This document shows, in pieces, positions 20,201 to 27,549 of a DNA stretch of 64,000 nt; position 1 is the stretch's first letter, and each line of letters begins with the position of its first letter. Position numbers and translations under genes: made by a program. The stretch lies in NCBI RefSeq assembly GCF_001886815.1, contig NZ_CP018099.1, positions 1,672,501 to 1,736,500 on the forward strand, read 5' to 3'. The notes beneath the pieces are model-generated. The model saw nothing but the letters and a program-made list of their open reading frames with translations, did not search any database and was not told where the DNA came from. The stretch comes from Caldithrix abyssi DSM 13497. GTDB lineage: Bacteria > Calditrichota > Calditrichia > Calditrichales > Calditrichaceae.

Positions 20201-22866
20201 GTTCCGGAGTAGGGATTGATTTTTTCCAGATGCCCGCCCTGCAGACGAATGTAATCGTTTGAGCTGATGCCCACAAATACGCCGGTTTTGGTGCCCATCA
20301 CTTTGTTGGCTGGCAAGCCTGCGTGTTCAAAGGCCTGCCAGGTTACTTCCAGCAATAATCTTTGCTGCGGATCGATTTGCACAGCTTCGCGGGGCGAAAT
20401 GCCAAAAAAATGCGCGTCAAAAAGATCAACATTCTCCACAAAGCCGGCGGATTTGGTTACCATTTTACCGGGCGTTCCGGCTTGCGGGTGGTAAAATTTA
20501 TCGGCGTCCCAGCGATCGGGCGGCACCTCGCTGATGCCGTCTACGTTATTTTTTAGCAATTCCCAGAAGGCCTGCAAATCCGGCGCTTTAGGGAAACGGG
20601 CGCCCATTCCGATGATGGCTATGGGTTCTTCGGGCTGCGCTTTAGGCCGCGATTTGACCATGGCGGCCAGGGTTGAAATCTCTTCCTGAGCCAGATATCT
20701 GGCCAGTTCTTCAATGGTTGGATAATCCCAGATTAGCGTGGGCGGGAGAGTGCGCCCGACAAAATCTTCCAGGTCGCCGGCCAGACCAACGGCCTGGGCT
20801 GAATCCAGACCAAAGCTGATGAAAGGCGCCCGGATATCGATTTGAGATTCCGGCATGCCCAGGTTCTCGGCCAGATGCCTTACCAGCCAGGTTTCGATGG
20901 CTTTCACCTTTTCATCTTTGTCTGCGGCAGATTTTAAAGTTTCTTCAATGGTGGGCGCGCTCGCTTCGACCTTTTGGTCAACAGGAGTAGCCGGCATGTA
21001 AGATGTTTGCGAACGCCATTCAGCCACCACCTGTAGATTGTTGTTTAAAAAGTCTTCTTTGTTTGCCCTGCGCTGAATTTTTCCGCTGGAGGTTTTGTTA
21101 ATGGTACGCGCTTTAATCAACACCACGGCATAGGTTTGCAAATCGTGATTTTCGATGACAGCCTGACGAATGGCGTCGATGGCTTCGCCAAAGTTGGCAT
21201 TTTTTGATTGTCGGACTTCTGCCACGATGACCAGTTCTTCCTGACCGTTTTCGTCAATGGTAAAGGCAGCCGAGCAGCCCTGGCGGATTAAAGGATGAGC
21301 GGCTTCAACCGTGGCTTCGATGTCCTGCGGATAATGATTGGTGCCGCGGATGATGATCAGGTCTTTTACGCGCCCTGTAACAAAAAGGCGACCTTCAGTC
21401 AAAAAGCCCAGATCGCCGGTTCTTAAAAACGGCCCTTCGTTCGATCCTTTAATATAATTATGGAACGTTTCTTCGGTCTCTTTTGGGCGGTCATAATAGC
21501 CGGGCGACACGCTGGGGCCCTTAACCCAGATTTCACCGATTTCACCAGGCTTGCATTCTTCGAACGTATCGGGATTGACGATGGCCACTTTTTGTAAAGG
21601 ATGGCTGTAGCCGCTGCTGATCAGGGTTTGCGAGTTCTCGTCTTCGGCGGGAACTTCAAGTATTTTATTCTTTTTAAAAGCGTATTTATCAACGTGCAGG
21701 TAAACCGGCCCCTCGTCTTTATTTGAACCGGTTACCAGCAAGGTGGCTTCGGCCAGACCGTAAGCCGGAAAGAAAGCCTCTTTTTTAAACCCTACTTTAC
21801 CAAATATTTCCGTAAAGCGGTCCATGGTCGAGGCGCGTACGGGTTCAGCTCCGTTTAAGGCTACAAACCAGTTGCTCAAATCAAAATGTTTGATCTTTTC
21901 CGGCGTGGCTTTTTTGATACACAGTTCATAAGCGAAATTGGGTGCGGCGGTTCCCACTACCTTGTCTTTAGAAATATTATTCATCGCTTCGATCCAGCGC
22001 AGCGGATGTTGTAGAAAGGTAATGGGCGACATCAAAGTGCTGGGCACTTCGCCGAACAATGGTTGAAGAACGCCACCGATTAAGCCCATGTCGTGATAGA
22101 TGGGAATCCAGAAAACGCCCTCGCCATTTTTGGGATATTGCATAAGATCATAGATTATTTTAGAGTTGGCCAGCAAATTGTAGTGCGTTAAAATGACGCC
22201 TTTAGGATCGCCTGTGGAGCCGGAGGTGTATTGTAAAAAGGCAATGCTGTCTTCGGTAACCGCCGGTTCGTTCCAGTCGTCGCCCAAACTGGTTGGCACT
22301 TTGTCGGCGGACAGCCACTCCAGATCGCCCAGCGAATGGGATTCGGCCACGCCGGATTTGCTGGAAGAAAAATAACGCATGGTGGTGCGGAATTTGCGTA
22401 AAAAGGGCATGCGTCCCAGGGTATTGCCAATTTTATTGCCCATGCGCATCATGCGTATCATGTAGAGAATGGAATCGGTGGTCAAAGCAATGGTCGATTT
22501 AGAGTCGTTCACGATGGCCTGCAGGCGCGGCAGCGAGCGATTTAAGCGATTGGGGTCCGGTGGATAGGCCGGCACGGCGATGACGTTGGCATACAGGCAT
22601 CCGAAAAATCCAACAATGTAATCAAGACCCGGCGGGTAAAGCAGCAAGGCGCGATGGCCTTCCAGCCCCTTTTTTTGCAGGGTGGCGGCCAGAGCCCTGG
22701 CACGCGCGTCGAGTTCGCCATAGGTCATTTCTATGGATTTTTTGCCGTCTTTCAAATAGGTGTAGGCGCGTTTGTTGGGTTGTGTTTGCGCCCGCCATCT
22801 CAAAAGTTCTACTAAAGTCTTAATCTCTTTTTCTTTAAAATGTTGAATGTGCTTCTGCTCGGCCAT
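11260..22866 (-). CDS. Hybrid megasynthase FAAL-ACP-KS-AT-(DH-ER-KR degenerate)-ACP-C-A-PCP
   Basis: A 3868-residue starter enzyme. FAAL (1-620, YTSGSTGDPKG at 213-223) should adenylate a fatty acid and load it on ACP1 (655-730, Ser689 in GLDSAQ). KS (747-1170) has Cys917, His1052 and His1092. AT (1280-1600) has Ser1373 in GHSVGE and YAFHS at 1473-1477, leaning to malonyl. A full-length reductive loop follows but looks dead: DH (1648-1930) has Pro1683 for the catalytic His and Asn1847 for the Asp; ER (2140-2460) has DADSSIG in the nucleotide loop; KR (2465-2660) has GSKNVNSL for GGxGxxG and Glu2580 for the catalytic Tyr. ACP2 (Ser2727 in GIDSLMA), condensation (HHIVTD at 2919-2924), adenylation (3260-3740) and PCP (Ser3791) are intact. 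Expected output is a beta-keto acyl group amide-linked to one amino acid. A basic Met/Gln-rich tail (3835-3868) may dock. It opens the biosynthetic run 97 bp after the regulator. Confidence 0.96.
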   Translation of the reverse strand: MAEQKHIQHFKEKEIKTLVELLRWRAQTQPNKRAYTYLKDGKKSIEMTYGELDARARALAATLQKKGLEGHRALLLYPPGLDYIVGFFGCLYANVIAVPAYPPDPNRLNRSLPRLQAIVNDSKSTIALTTDSILYMIRMMRMGNKIGNTLGRMPFLRKFRTTMRYFSSSKSGVAESHSLGDLEWLSADKVPTSLGDDWNEPAVTEDSIAFLQYTSGSTGDPKGVILTHYNLLANSKIIYDLMQYPKNGEGVFWIPIYHDMGLIGGVLQPLFGEVPSTLMSPITFLQHPLRWIEAMNNISKDKVVGTAAPNFAYELCIKKATPEKIKHFDLSNWFVALNGAEPVRASTMDRFTEIFGKVGFKKEAFFPAYGLAEATLLVTGSNKDEGPVYLHVDKYAFKKNKILEVPAEDENSQTLISSGYSHPLQKVAIVNPDTFEECKPGEIGEIWVKGPSVSPGYYDRPKETEETFHNYIKGSNEGPFLRTGDLGFLTEGRLFVTGRVKDLIIIRGTNHYPQDIEATVEAAHPLIRQGCSAAFTIDENGQEELVIVAEVRQSKNANFGEAIDAIRQAVIENHDLQTYAVVLIKARTINKTSSGKIQRRANKEDFLNNNLQVVAEWRSQTSYMPATPVDQKVEASAPTIEETLKSAADKDEKVKAIETWLVRHLAENLGMPESQIDIRAPFISFGLDSAQAVGLAGDLEDFVGRTLPPTLIWDYPTIEELARYLAQEEISTLAAMVKSRPKAQPEEPIAIIGMGARFPKAPDLQAFWELLKNNVDGISEVPPDRWDADKFYHPQAGTPGKMVTKSAGFVENVDLFDAHFFGISPREAVQIDPQQRLLLEVTWQAFEHAGLPANKVMGTKTGVFVGISSNDYIRLQGGHLEKINPYSGTGNAFSIAANRISYLFDLQGPSMAIDTACSSSLVAVHEAAQSLLNGDCDMAIAGGVNLILSPELSITFSQAHMLSPDGKCKTFDASADGYGRGEGAGVVILKRLSDALNDGDRILAVIRGSAVNQDGKSNGITAPNGVAQQKVIQDALINAEVEPDQIQYIETHGTGTPLGDPIEIESLKRVMLQERSKENPLFIGSVKTNIGHLESAAGIAGLIKTVLALHHEEIPAHLNFKQLNPHIKLNGAPIQIPTQNIPWKKGDKKRLAGISAFGFGGTNAHVILEEAPEVKAPDPDRGQNIAEKPFILPISAKNETALKDFARSVSKFVQTRLDDSANNMYDLLYTLALKRTHLDQRLAVIAESREELRKNLQDFTEGKENPSLVYGVINPNLHFKIAYVFSGQGPQWWAMGRELYNKEPVFKATIERISLLLSEYADWNLTDELLADEQNSRLSETEIAQPALFAIQVALVALWRSWGILPDAVVGHSVGEVAAAHVSGILSLDTAVKVIYHRSRLMQQATGKGKMAAIDLPLEEVQKLIAPYADRLSIGAHNSVSSTVISGDEQAIDEVLAELEGKDVFFKKLPVNYAFHSPIMDGYLAELEDSLEGIQTRQMQIPIVSTVTGDFAKDHDYGARYWSKNVRQFVHFSQAIDRLIEKDFNIFIEIGPHPVLKNYIKQNLNAHSKEAFILPSLRRKEAERRRMLNTLATLYTLGYPVNWARMYNKDGQLVDLPFYPFQRQRYWITDELAETALIEGGPQKEEQLHPLLGRQTSSPFFPARTNWSIKLDSRYLQSFITDPQLGSSFLPETAYLEMAAAASRQIFGQIQVSLENLVFKNLFTLSENQDRELQFSLIPVSPKKAYFQAYSRIRNGSTNEWKLHSLGAINRKLELPAVSPVSITEVMQKFDPIDPQVFTDFPARFRNVLQSVEAMWQKENQLLAKVNLSQIQHSIGGEYLIDPFIINVCFQLMALNLSGKNRFLPPFTLKAIKSLKLVKPLEKEFWVFLKNSLSEGEISVEFIILDAEENIVMQINDLQFKTIPLHEALANISYTITWKALDTGKTQKAQRAPGNRWLVFSDGTSRSEQFIQMLNDKGFECFTVIPGEENEFHDDLTLILNPTKFEEAQKIIDPLISDNTEILYLWSLNPEIPNEKILYALSNALSPKLKRFWLVTQNAFLVNGQSAECDPEQALLGDLLFNFASNSRLISQIDVDTPDPRTLFKALLLPDYEQRLSIRSRQFYVERLSHQTPVKISAPVASEMSLKTVRYEPGEDEVEVEIKALGLNNRDVILASENQTGAWNKIGIEFAGIITRVGNKAGAFKTGQRVMGLIDNGFKKYGLTRADFILPMPKELTFEQAAALPFNYFTAHYALNYLAHIQPGEKVLIHDADSSIGLALIQVAQDQNAIIFATIKDARNSQLLESLHVDYIFKNNTLNFIDDILKITDDEGVDVIVNTYSNEKVANSFALLKDFGRFIELNPRDTFGQSIVYHNLRYNIAFFAVDLENLSSQQPRLIRRISSEVQKKFESQTYQPLPLKSFLFNQVGLAIHKLQKSTSIEKFVLNLEQKEQSVKSASTLFMPEARYLVVGSKNVNSLALVRYLMNQGVHQIDFVPLQSHNEVEFPNTVRFIDYLTLDSFSADGIQGVLLNLDQLSPQHLLENLAAIEATFIKTHGLALDFFISVSRFSLPDEKKAGANEFGLNNYLLALHKKRLLAGLPSLHVQLGGAVPDEMSIALGRWSILNELIPVEKGHLIITETNWANIFGSKPAEQIPPLLRDILFKEQPEAGSEKGAKDIDKKEVLALNPEERFDVIRDYLTYVLAGVIKIPASQINHELSLSQFGIDSLMAIELKNTVESQLGISVPIATLLKGPSINDLTNLTLDQIESARDEVEKFQFARRALTAREPFDFRLSHGQRAMYFQHTMNPQSVFNLAYAVRIRSQVDTDLMREAFQKLIDRHPALRTTFHLKDGEPVQRIHPTMPVFFMEEDVQALNEEQIKHRLQEEVESYFDLENGPLMRIYLFKRSEDDYILLFVMHHIVTDIWSQAVLLDELSQIFENQGDDSVLEPLSADYTDFIEWQDALLASEEGNKLFAYWANKLQGDLPVLNLPTDRPRPPVQTFKGSTETRWLEGSLSNRVHTFCENNGLTPFAFLLSAYYLLLHRYSGQDDLIVGSPTAGRSLSEFNRTIGYFVNPLPVRVQIDPQQNISRFLETVKQTALEVFEHMDYPLTLLVEKLQPKRDPSRTPLFQTMFVLERAHLMHDQGLSQFALSREGAQLKLGSLTIESMALEQGVAPFDLTMMAVESGQGLAISLGYNVDLFENSTIREMLDHYLHLVEQMVDHPEQKIADLTLLNQQETRELQARLSGPVKALDYSLTVIDLFERQAQRVPQKEALTFEDQSMTYQTLNEEANRLAHFLIKQNVKTEDRIGICLDRSFEMIVSMFAVLKAGAAYVPIDPDYPADRMHYMLEDARLKCVITKKSFASKLNSGANLILMDELSELQEYPVENPRLSLSPQNLAYIIYTSGSTGKPKGTLLHHDGLVNTLMATIERYSSDENTRQLHFASFSFDASIEEIFRPLILGGAIALLKSEDLLSLPALTGVINRQKITHLTLPPSVLSILSPDQFPTLKVVVSAGEKCTPEIARKWKKAVDHFINGYGPTEATICTTTYEIPDDFNAFSVPIGRPIPNMRAYVLDPYLNPVPQGVPGELYIAGVGLARGYLNRPDLTAERFLPDPFVDQKGERMYRTGDLVRLLKDGNLEFIDRVDEQIKIRGFRVELGEIENVIESSPLVKDAVVVAKKVGADIRIVAYLIPEDDFNEADLRAYLQKQIPDFMIPTHFVVLDKFPLTANGKVDKRALPEPEALTEKRQIIKPGTNLERQLANIWKEVLQVEEISIYDSFFDLGGHSLGVIQIQGKVREELDMELDVVDIFKYPTIHSLAQYLENKDAQNQELTKSMARASKQREATSRMQQLRMMQQKRGGKR

Positions 22867-22963
22867 GGTTAACTCTCTCTTGTATAAAAATTTATTTAAT
22901 CCAAATATCGGCTAAAATTTCTGACTTTGCTTTTAATTTGTCACAAACTCACCATATAAAAAA

Positions 22964-23680
22964 TTAATACTCTAATAAACGCATCACATTTTGCCAGGAA
23001 TTTCCGTGACGCACTTTGAAAGATCTGCTAAAGGCAGAGAGATTTCTGTAATTCAGCATCGGATAAATTCGTCCGGGCGTTAATTTCTTTTCAAATAAGA
23101 GCAAAGATTCGTAATGATCCAGGACTTTTTGTTTAAAAGTTCTGAAATTAACCTGAAATGATTTTTTAAACTGATCGCGGAACTGGTATTCGGTCAATTG
23201 CAGTGTGTTGGCCATGTATTTAATATTAAAGAAGCTGATGGGCTCTTCCTCGATAAAGCGCGCAACCTTTTTCACAAAAACAGTTTTCTTTTTCGGTAGT
23301 AAAGCCGACGGCAGTCGTTTCCAGTGTTTTTCCCATAATTTATGCAAAAGATCAATCAACAGCGCCTGCCGACTATCGCCAATCACGCAGTGTTCAATTC
23401 CTGCCCGGTATAGTCGTTTTAACGTCGCTGAATCCAACCTGGAAGCATAATAGATTATCGGACTTACGGGAAAGCGCTCTCTGATCCTATCCAGAATAAA
23501 ATCATCTATGCGATTAGAAATAATGAAATGGATCTCCCTGTTTTTCAGTTTTTGATTCAGAGTTTTAGCGTTGTCAGACTTTTGATAAAGAATCCATTCC
23601 CAGTGGGAGAAATGTTTTAAAAGCGCCATCTCTTCTTCAGAGACAGAATCCCCGCTGTTTAAAAAGAGAACTACTGGCAA
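22964..23680 (-). CDS. AraC-family regulator with receiver-like N-terminal domain
   Basis: A 238-residue protein, probably the pathway-specific regulator of the megasynthase genes. The C-terminal third (about 140-238) has the two helix-turn-helix arrangement of AraC proteins: YMANTLQLTEYQFRDQFKKS and LNYRNLSAFSRSFKVRHG, with the usual SAFSRSFK second-helix pattern. The N-terminal 120 residues resemble a response-regulator fold by pattern (VVLFLNSGD, PIIYYASRLD, RAGIEHCVIG), but I do not see a clear phosphorylatable Asp pocket, so it may be a pseudo-receiver. The start is a TTG: an AGGAGG ribosome-binding site lies five bases upstream and no ATG is well placed. The gene lies in the same direction as the megasynthase genes with a 97-bp gap, so it could be co-transcribed or have its own promoter. 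Confidence 0.8.
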   Translation of the reverse strand: MPVVLFLNSGDSVSEEEMALLKHFSHWEWILYQKSDNAKTLNQKLKNREIHFIISNRIDDFILDRIRERFPVSPIIYYASRLDSATLKRLYRAGIEHCVIGDSRQALLIDLLHKLWEKHWKRLPSALLPKKKTVFVKKVARFIEEEPISFFNIKYMANTLQLTEYQFRDQFKKSFQVNFRTFKQKVLDHYESLLLFEKKLTPGRIYPMLNYRNLSAFSRSFKVRHGNSWQNVMRLLEY

Positions 23681-23764
23681 AATTCCTCCTTGAATTTATT
23701 GCCACAATAATGATCAAATATTTGGCTTTGATTTTATCATTTAAAAATTCTTTATCCCACTAAG

Positions 23765-23781
23765 CGCTAATATATTTAGCG
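23765..23781. promoter_or_regulatory. Inverted repeat, candidate operator
   Basis: CGCTAA and TTAGCG arms (6 bp, perfect) separated by TATAT, about 85 bp upstream of the TTG start of the AraC-type regulator. The symmetry suits a dimeric repressor or activator. No binding protein can be named from sequence. Confidence 0.45.
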
Positions 23782-23799
23782 ATTAAAAGGAAAAATGAT

Positions 23800-23815
23800 T
23801 GTGATTCACATCACC
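23800..23815. promoter_or_regulatory. CRP/FNR-like palindrome
   Basis: TGTGATTCACATCACC matches the CRP half-sites TGTGA-N6-TCACA at nine of ten positions. It lies 120 bp upstream of the regulator start and about 615 bp upstream of ppdK. A single match of this length in an AT-rich region could be chance, but the position upstream of a pathway regulator is plausible. Confidence 0.4.
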
Positions 23816-23933
23816 TAAAAGCGATGGTAATTATAATGGATGAAATTCAGGTTGCTGGATTAGCGGGTTTGCTTCATGACCAGCGCGGTAGAAAAGTATT
23901 GATGCCCCTAAACGTTCAGTTTATTGGGTAGGA

Positions 23934-23963
23934 CCCTATTTCGATTAGCCCGTAGTAATAGGG
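23934..23963. repeat. Inverted repeat CCCTATT / AATAGGG
   Basis: Perfect 7-bp arms at 23934-23940 and 23957-23963 with a 16-base spacer, in the middle of the divergent region. It could be an operator or an RNA hairpin. No T-run follows, so a terminator is unlikely. Confidence 0.35.
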
Positions 23964-24429
23964 CAAATGATATTGTTTTTGTACGGTCAAACAAAAGAGG
24001 AACAAGGCATTCATAGACTGCGAAAATCAAGATTCAAAATTTTCTTTTTGGCGTCGATAAACAAGAGTGAAACTTTTTTCAGGTTTCGCCTTTCAATATG
24101 GATTGTGTTCTATATTAAAAATGAACATTTATTAAACAAACCGGTTTCATCAAAGCGATGGTGGTAAAAGGAGGGAATGGGCGTTTAAAGCCCATCTTCG
24201 TTTCAATATATCATGGGGACAAAAGTCTGACTAACGTGTTCGTAAATATGAGATTAGGGTGGTGAGTTGTAAAAATGGAATTAGAAAAAACATTGTAATC
24301 TTAAAAAATGGGGGACAATCAGAATATCATTCGATTTTCTTGACTCTATAAGGCTCTTTATTTAAATTAATTTGCTAAAATTTGCACAATTTTGATCGTT
24401 TATACATAATTAAAGATGGAGGTAGTAAA

Positions 24430-27111
24430 ATGGCGCATAAATACGTTTACACGTTCGGTGCCGGAAAAGCAGAAGGTAATAAGGATATGAAACTGCTCCT
24501 TGGTGGAAAGGGAGCAAATTTAGCTGAAATGTCGAATTTAGGTATTCCGGTTCCGCCAGGATTTACCATTTCCACAGAAGTCTGCCATATATATGATGAA
24601 AACAAGGGTCAGTTTCCGAAAGAAGTTGAAGAACAGGTTTTAGCAGGCGTTCATCATATTGAAGAGATTATGGGCGCCAAGTTTGGAGATGCCGAAAATC
24701 CTCTATTGGTTTCGGTGCGTTCCGGAGCGCCGGCTTCCATGCCTGGTATGATGGATACGGTTCTAAACCTGGGTTTGAATGATGAAACGGTGCTGGGAAT
24801 CATTAAAAAATCTAATAACGAGCGCTTTGGTTGGGATTCCTATCGCCGTTTTGTTCAGATGTACGGCGATGTTGTAATGGGTTTAAAGCCGGAGTCGAAA
24901 GAAGAGGAAGATCCGTTTGAAGTGATCATCGAAAAAGTGAAAAAGGAAAAAGGCGTTGAACTGGACACTGAGCTGGACGCTGAAGATCTTAAGAGATTAG
25001 TAAAACTTTTTAAGGAAGAAATCAAAAAGCGTACGGGCAAAGATTTCCCGACCGATCCATGGGATCAATTGTGGGGCGCCATTCGCGCTGTGTTTGGCTC
25101 ATGGAACAATCCGCGCGCTATCACCTATCGGAAGCTCAACAATATTCCTTCCAACTGGGGAACGGCTGTTAATGTTCAGGCCATGGTTTTTGGCAATATG
25201 GGCGATGATTGTGCCACGGGCGTTGCTTTTACGCGCGATCCGGCCACCGGAGAAAAAATCTTTTACGGCGAATATCTGGTCAATGCCCAGGGCGAAGACG
25301 TGGTGGCAGGCATTCGTACGCCGCAACCTTTGAATAAAACGACTAAAACCGATCCTGATCAGACGACTCTGGAAGAAATTATGCCCGAAGCCTACAAACA
25401 GCTGGAAGAGATCAGGGATAAATTAGAAGCGCACTACAAAGACATGCAGGATATTGAATTTACCATTCAAAACGGCCGTTTGTGGATGCTGCAGACGCGC
25501 GCCGGTAAACGCACGGCGGAAGCTGCCGTACGCATCGCCGTTGATATGGTAGAAGAAGGGTTGATCGACAAAGAAACAGCGGTAATGCGTGTTGAGCCGG
25601 AACAGCTGGATCAATTGCTGCACCCGACCTTTGATCCCAAGGCGGAAAAGAAAGTGATTGCCAAGGGGCTGCCGGCATCGCCGGGCGCAGCCACCGGTAG
25701 AATTGTTTTTCATGCTGAGGACGCTGAAGAATGGGCCGAGAAAGGCGAAAAGGTTATTCTGGTGCGAATTGAGACGTCGCCGGAAGATATTGGCGGCATG
25801 AACGTGGCGCAGGGCATTTTAACGGCTCGCGGCGGAATGACATCGCATGCGGCGGTGGTTGCTCGCGGCATGGGTAAATGTTGCGTTGCCGGTTGTAGCG
25901 CACTGGAAATTGATTACAAAAAGAAGACCATGACCGTAGATGGCGCGGTTTACAAAGAAGGAGATTGGATTTCTCTGGATGGCAGCAAAGGCGAAGTGAT
26001 TGAAGGGAAAGTGCCCACAGTTGAGCCCAAGCTTTCCGGTAACTTTGGGAAATTGATGAGCTGGGCCGATGAAATCCGCAAATTAAAAATTCGCACCAAC
26101 GCCGACACGCCGCATGATTCTGAAGTGGCGCGTAATTTTGGAGCCGAGGGTATTGGCCTGTGTCGCACAGAGCACATGTTCTTTGAAGGCGATCGTATTA
26201 AAGCCGTTCGCGAAATGATCCTGGCCGAAGATGAAGCCGGTCGCCGTAAAGCGCTTGAAAAATTACTGCCCTACCAGCGCGATGATTTTTACGGCATTTT
26301 TAAGGTGATGCATGATTTGCCGGTAACCGTGCGTACGCTTGATCCGCCTTTGCATGAATTTTTACCGCATGACGAAGCGAGTCAAAAAGAGATGGCAGAA
26401 GAAATGGGCATCAGTGTGGAAGAAGTAAAAGCCAAAGTGGAAGCCCTTGCCGAGTTTAACCCTATGCTGGGCCATCGCGGCTGTCGCTTGGGCATCACCT
26501 ACCCGGAGATTACGGAGATGCAGGCCCGGGCTATTATTGAAGCGGCCTGTCAGTTGACCAAGGAAGGCATAAAGGTGTTTCCGGAAATTATGATTCCGTT
26601 GATTGGCACCAAAGCCGAACTGGAACATCAAAAAAAGGTAGTGGTTGAAACGGCCGAAAAGGTAATGGAAGAAATGGGCGTAAAGGTCGATTACCTGGTG
26701 GGAACCATGATTGAAATTCCGCGCGCCGCCCTGACGGCAGACCGTGTCGCCGAAGCCGCTGATTTCTTCTCTTTTGGCACCAACGACCTTACGCAAATGA
26801 CTTTCGGATACAGCCGCGACGATGCTGGTAAGTTCTTGAAAGAGTACGAAGAAAAAGGTATTTTGCCAGACGATCCGTTCCAGACGTTAGATCAGGAAGG
26901 CGTTGGTCAGCTGGTTGAAATGGGCGTTAAAAAGGGTCGGTCCACCCGTCCTGACCTGAAGGTCGGTATTTGCGGTGAGCACGGCGGCGATCCGCGCTCC
27001 ATCGATTTTTGCCACCGTGTGGGGCTGGATTATGTGAGCTGCTCACCCTATCGTGTGCCTATTGCACGATTGGCTGCCGCTCAGGCCGAACTTCGCAATC
27101 GTAAAAAATAA
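24430..27111 (+). CDS. ppdK: Pyruvate, phosphate dikinase
   Basis: Interconverts pyruvate, ATP and phosphate with phosphoenolpyruvate, AMP and pyrophosphate, giving the cell a reversible glycolytic step. About 893 residues, the usual family length. The N-terminal nucleotide-binding domain begins [16 protein letters not shown] and continues with [12 protein letters not shown] and [10 protein letters not shown]. The central phosphohistidine domain has the [21 protein letters not shown] motif with its catalytic His, and the C-terminal PEP/pyruvate barrel includes [29 protein letters not shown] and [11 protein letters not shown] place the start at ATG 24430, behind a GGAGGT ribosome-binding site, although an in-frame TTG exists at 24382. 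The gene stands alone between the divergent region and a strong terminator, so it is monocistronic. Confidence 0.97.
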   Translation: MAHKYVYTFGAGKAEGNKDMKLLLGGKGANLAEMSNLGIPVPPGFTISTEVCHIYDENKGQFPKEVEEQVLAGVHHIEEIMGAKFGDAENPLLVSVRSGAPASMPGMMDTVLNLGLNDETVLGIIKKSNNERFGWDSYRRFVQMYGDVVMGLKPESKEEEDPFEVIIEKVKKEKGVELDTELDAEDLKRLVKLFKEEIKKRTGKDFPTDPWDQLWGAIRAVFGSWNNPRAITYRKLNNIPSNWGTAVNVQAMVFGNMGDDCATGVAFTRDPATGEKIFYGEYLVNAQGEDVVAGIRTPQPLNKTTKTDPDQTTLEEIMPEAYKQLEEIRDKLEAHYKDMQDIEFTIQNGRLWMLQTRAGKRTAEAAVRIAVDMVEEGLIDKETAVMRVEPEQLDQLLHPTFDPKAEKKVIAKGLPASPGAATGRIVFHAEDAEEWAEKGEKVILVRIETSPEDIGGMNVAQGILTARGGMTSHAAVVARGMGKCCVAGCSALEIDYKKKTMTVDGAVYKEGDWISLDGSKGEVIEGKVPTVEPKLSGNFGKLMSWADEIRKLKIRTNADTPHDSEVARNFGAEGIGLCRTEHMFFEGDRIKAVREMILAEDEAGRRKALEKLLPYQRDDFYGIFKVMHDLPVTVRTLDPPLHEFLPHDEASQKEMAEEMGISVEEVKAKVEALAEFNPMLGHRGCRLGITYPEITEMQARAIIEAACQLTKEGIKVFPEIMIPLIGTKAELEHQKKVVVETAEKVMEEMGVKVDYLVGTMIEIPRAALTADRVAEAADFFSFGTNDLTQMTFGYSRDDAGKFLKEYEEKGILPDDPFQTLDQEGVGQLVEMGVKKGRSTRPDLKVGICGEHGGDPRSIDFCHRVGLDYVSCSPYRVPIARLAAAQAELRNRKK

Positions 27112-27136
27112 ACGGTAATCCGTTTTAAAACTTAGA

Positions 27137-27177
27137 ACCACCTGTTCGGTGATAAATCACGGGCAGGTGGTTTTTTT
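27137..27177 (+). terminator. Rho-independent terminator of ppdK
   Basis: Perfect 8-bp stem ACCACCTG (27137-27144) and CAGGTGGT (27164-27171), then a run of seven T. It lies 26 bp after the ppdK stop codon. Confidence 0.85.
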
Positions 27178-27223
27178 ATGGAAGACGGTTTTGTTTTGTA
27201 GATGAAAAGGGATTTTCCTTGCA

Positions 27224-27283
27224 GACGGTGTTCGGTGTTTGCCGGGGTAGCCCACACCCCATAATTCCCACACTCCCTGAATA
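27224..27283. repeat. Dispersed intergenic repeat, element A copy 1
   Basis: This block, starting GACGGTGTTCGGTGTTT and followed by a C-rich CCACACCCC stretch, recurs with substitutions at 39352-39411. Both copies are in non-coding gaps. The rest of the 27178-27549 gap holds element B (27430-27473) and a stretch of AAACTCCTAAACTTC-type low-complexity sequence near 27505-27535. I see no gene in it. Confidence 0.6.
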
Positions 27284-27429
27284 AAAGTCTGTGAGTGAGG
27301 GACGTTTGCCGGTGGGTAATTTTTTCTAGCAATGTCCGGGGTGTAGGCGTTCCGGCTGGAAGGGAAGAGCCTGTTTATGAAAAATGGTGTTCCGTTGTTC
27401 ATTGGCGTAAACCGTTGAAACGGTTTCGC

Positions 27430-27473
27430 TATAATCATGACATCCCTTCGGGATTTTTAAATCAAACCATTCC
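27430..27473. repeat. Dispersed intergenic repeat, element B copy 1
   Basis: TATAATCATG followed by a small hairpin (ATCCC, TTC loop, GGGAT) and a T-run, then a CCATTCCACCA stretch. The same order is found at 39618-39661. Small hairpin plus T-run could also terminate transcription. Confidence 0.6.
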
Positions 27474-27549
27474 ACCAGTCACTTCTTACTCTTGTTTATA
27501 CTTTTAAACTTTTGCACTCCTAAACTCCTAAACTTCACCTCCCTTACTT

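Larger units (their letters stand above)
23681..24429. promoter_or_regulatory. Divergent intergenic region between regulator and ppdK
   Basis: A 749-bp AT-rich gap between two divergently transcribed units. No open frame here looks like a gene. It contains two inverted repeats (23765-23781, 23934-23963), a CRP/FNR-like palindrome (23800-23815), a short hairpin directly behind an orphan AGGAGG (24169-24195), and the ppdK ribosome-binding site at its right end. The length and density of dyads suggest regulation of the biosynthetic cluster, of ppdK, or of both. Confidence 0.6.

Noticed and set aside
23967-24167. 66-residue plus-strand open frame
   Set aside because: No ribosome-binding site, atypical composition and no recognisable family; lies in the divergent regulatory region.
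24382-24429. Upstream TTG start of ppdK
   Set aside because: ATG 24430 has a proper GGAGGT site and gives the family's standard N-terminus.
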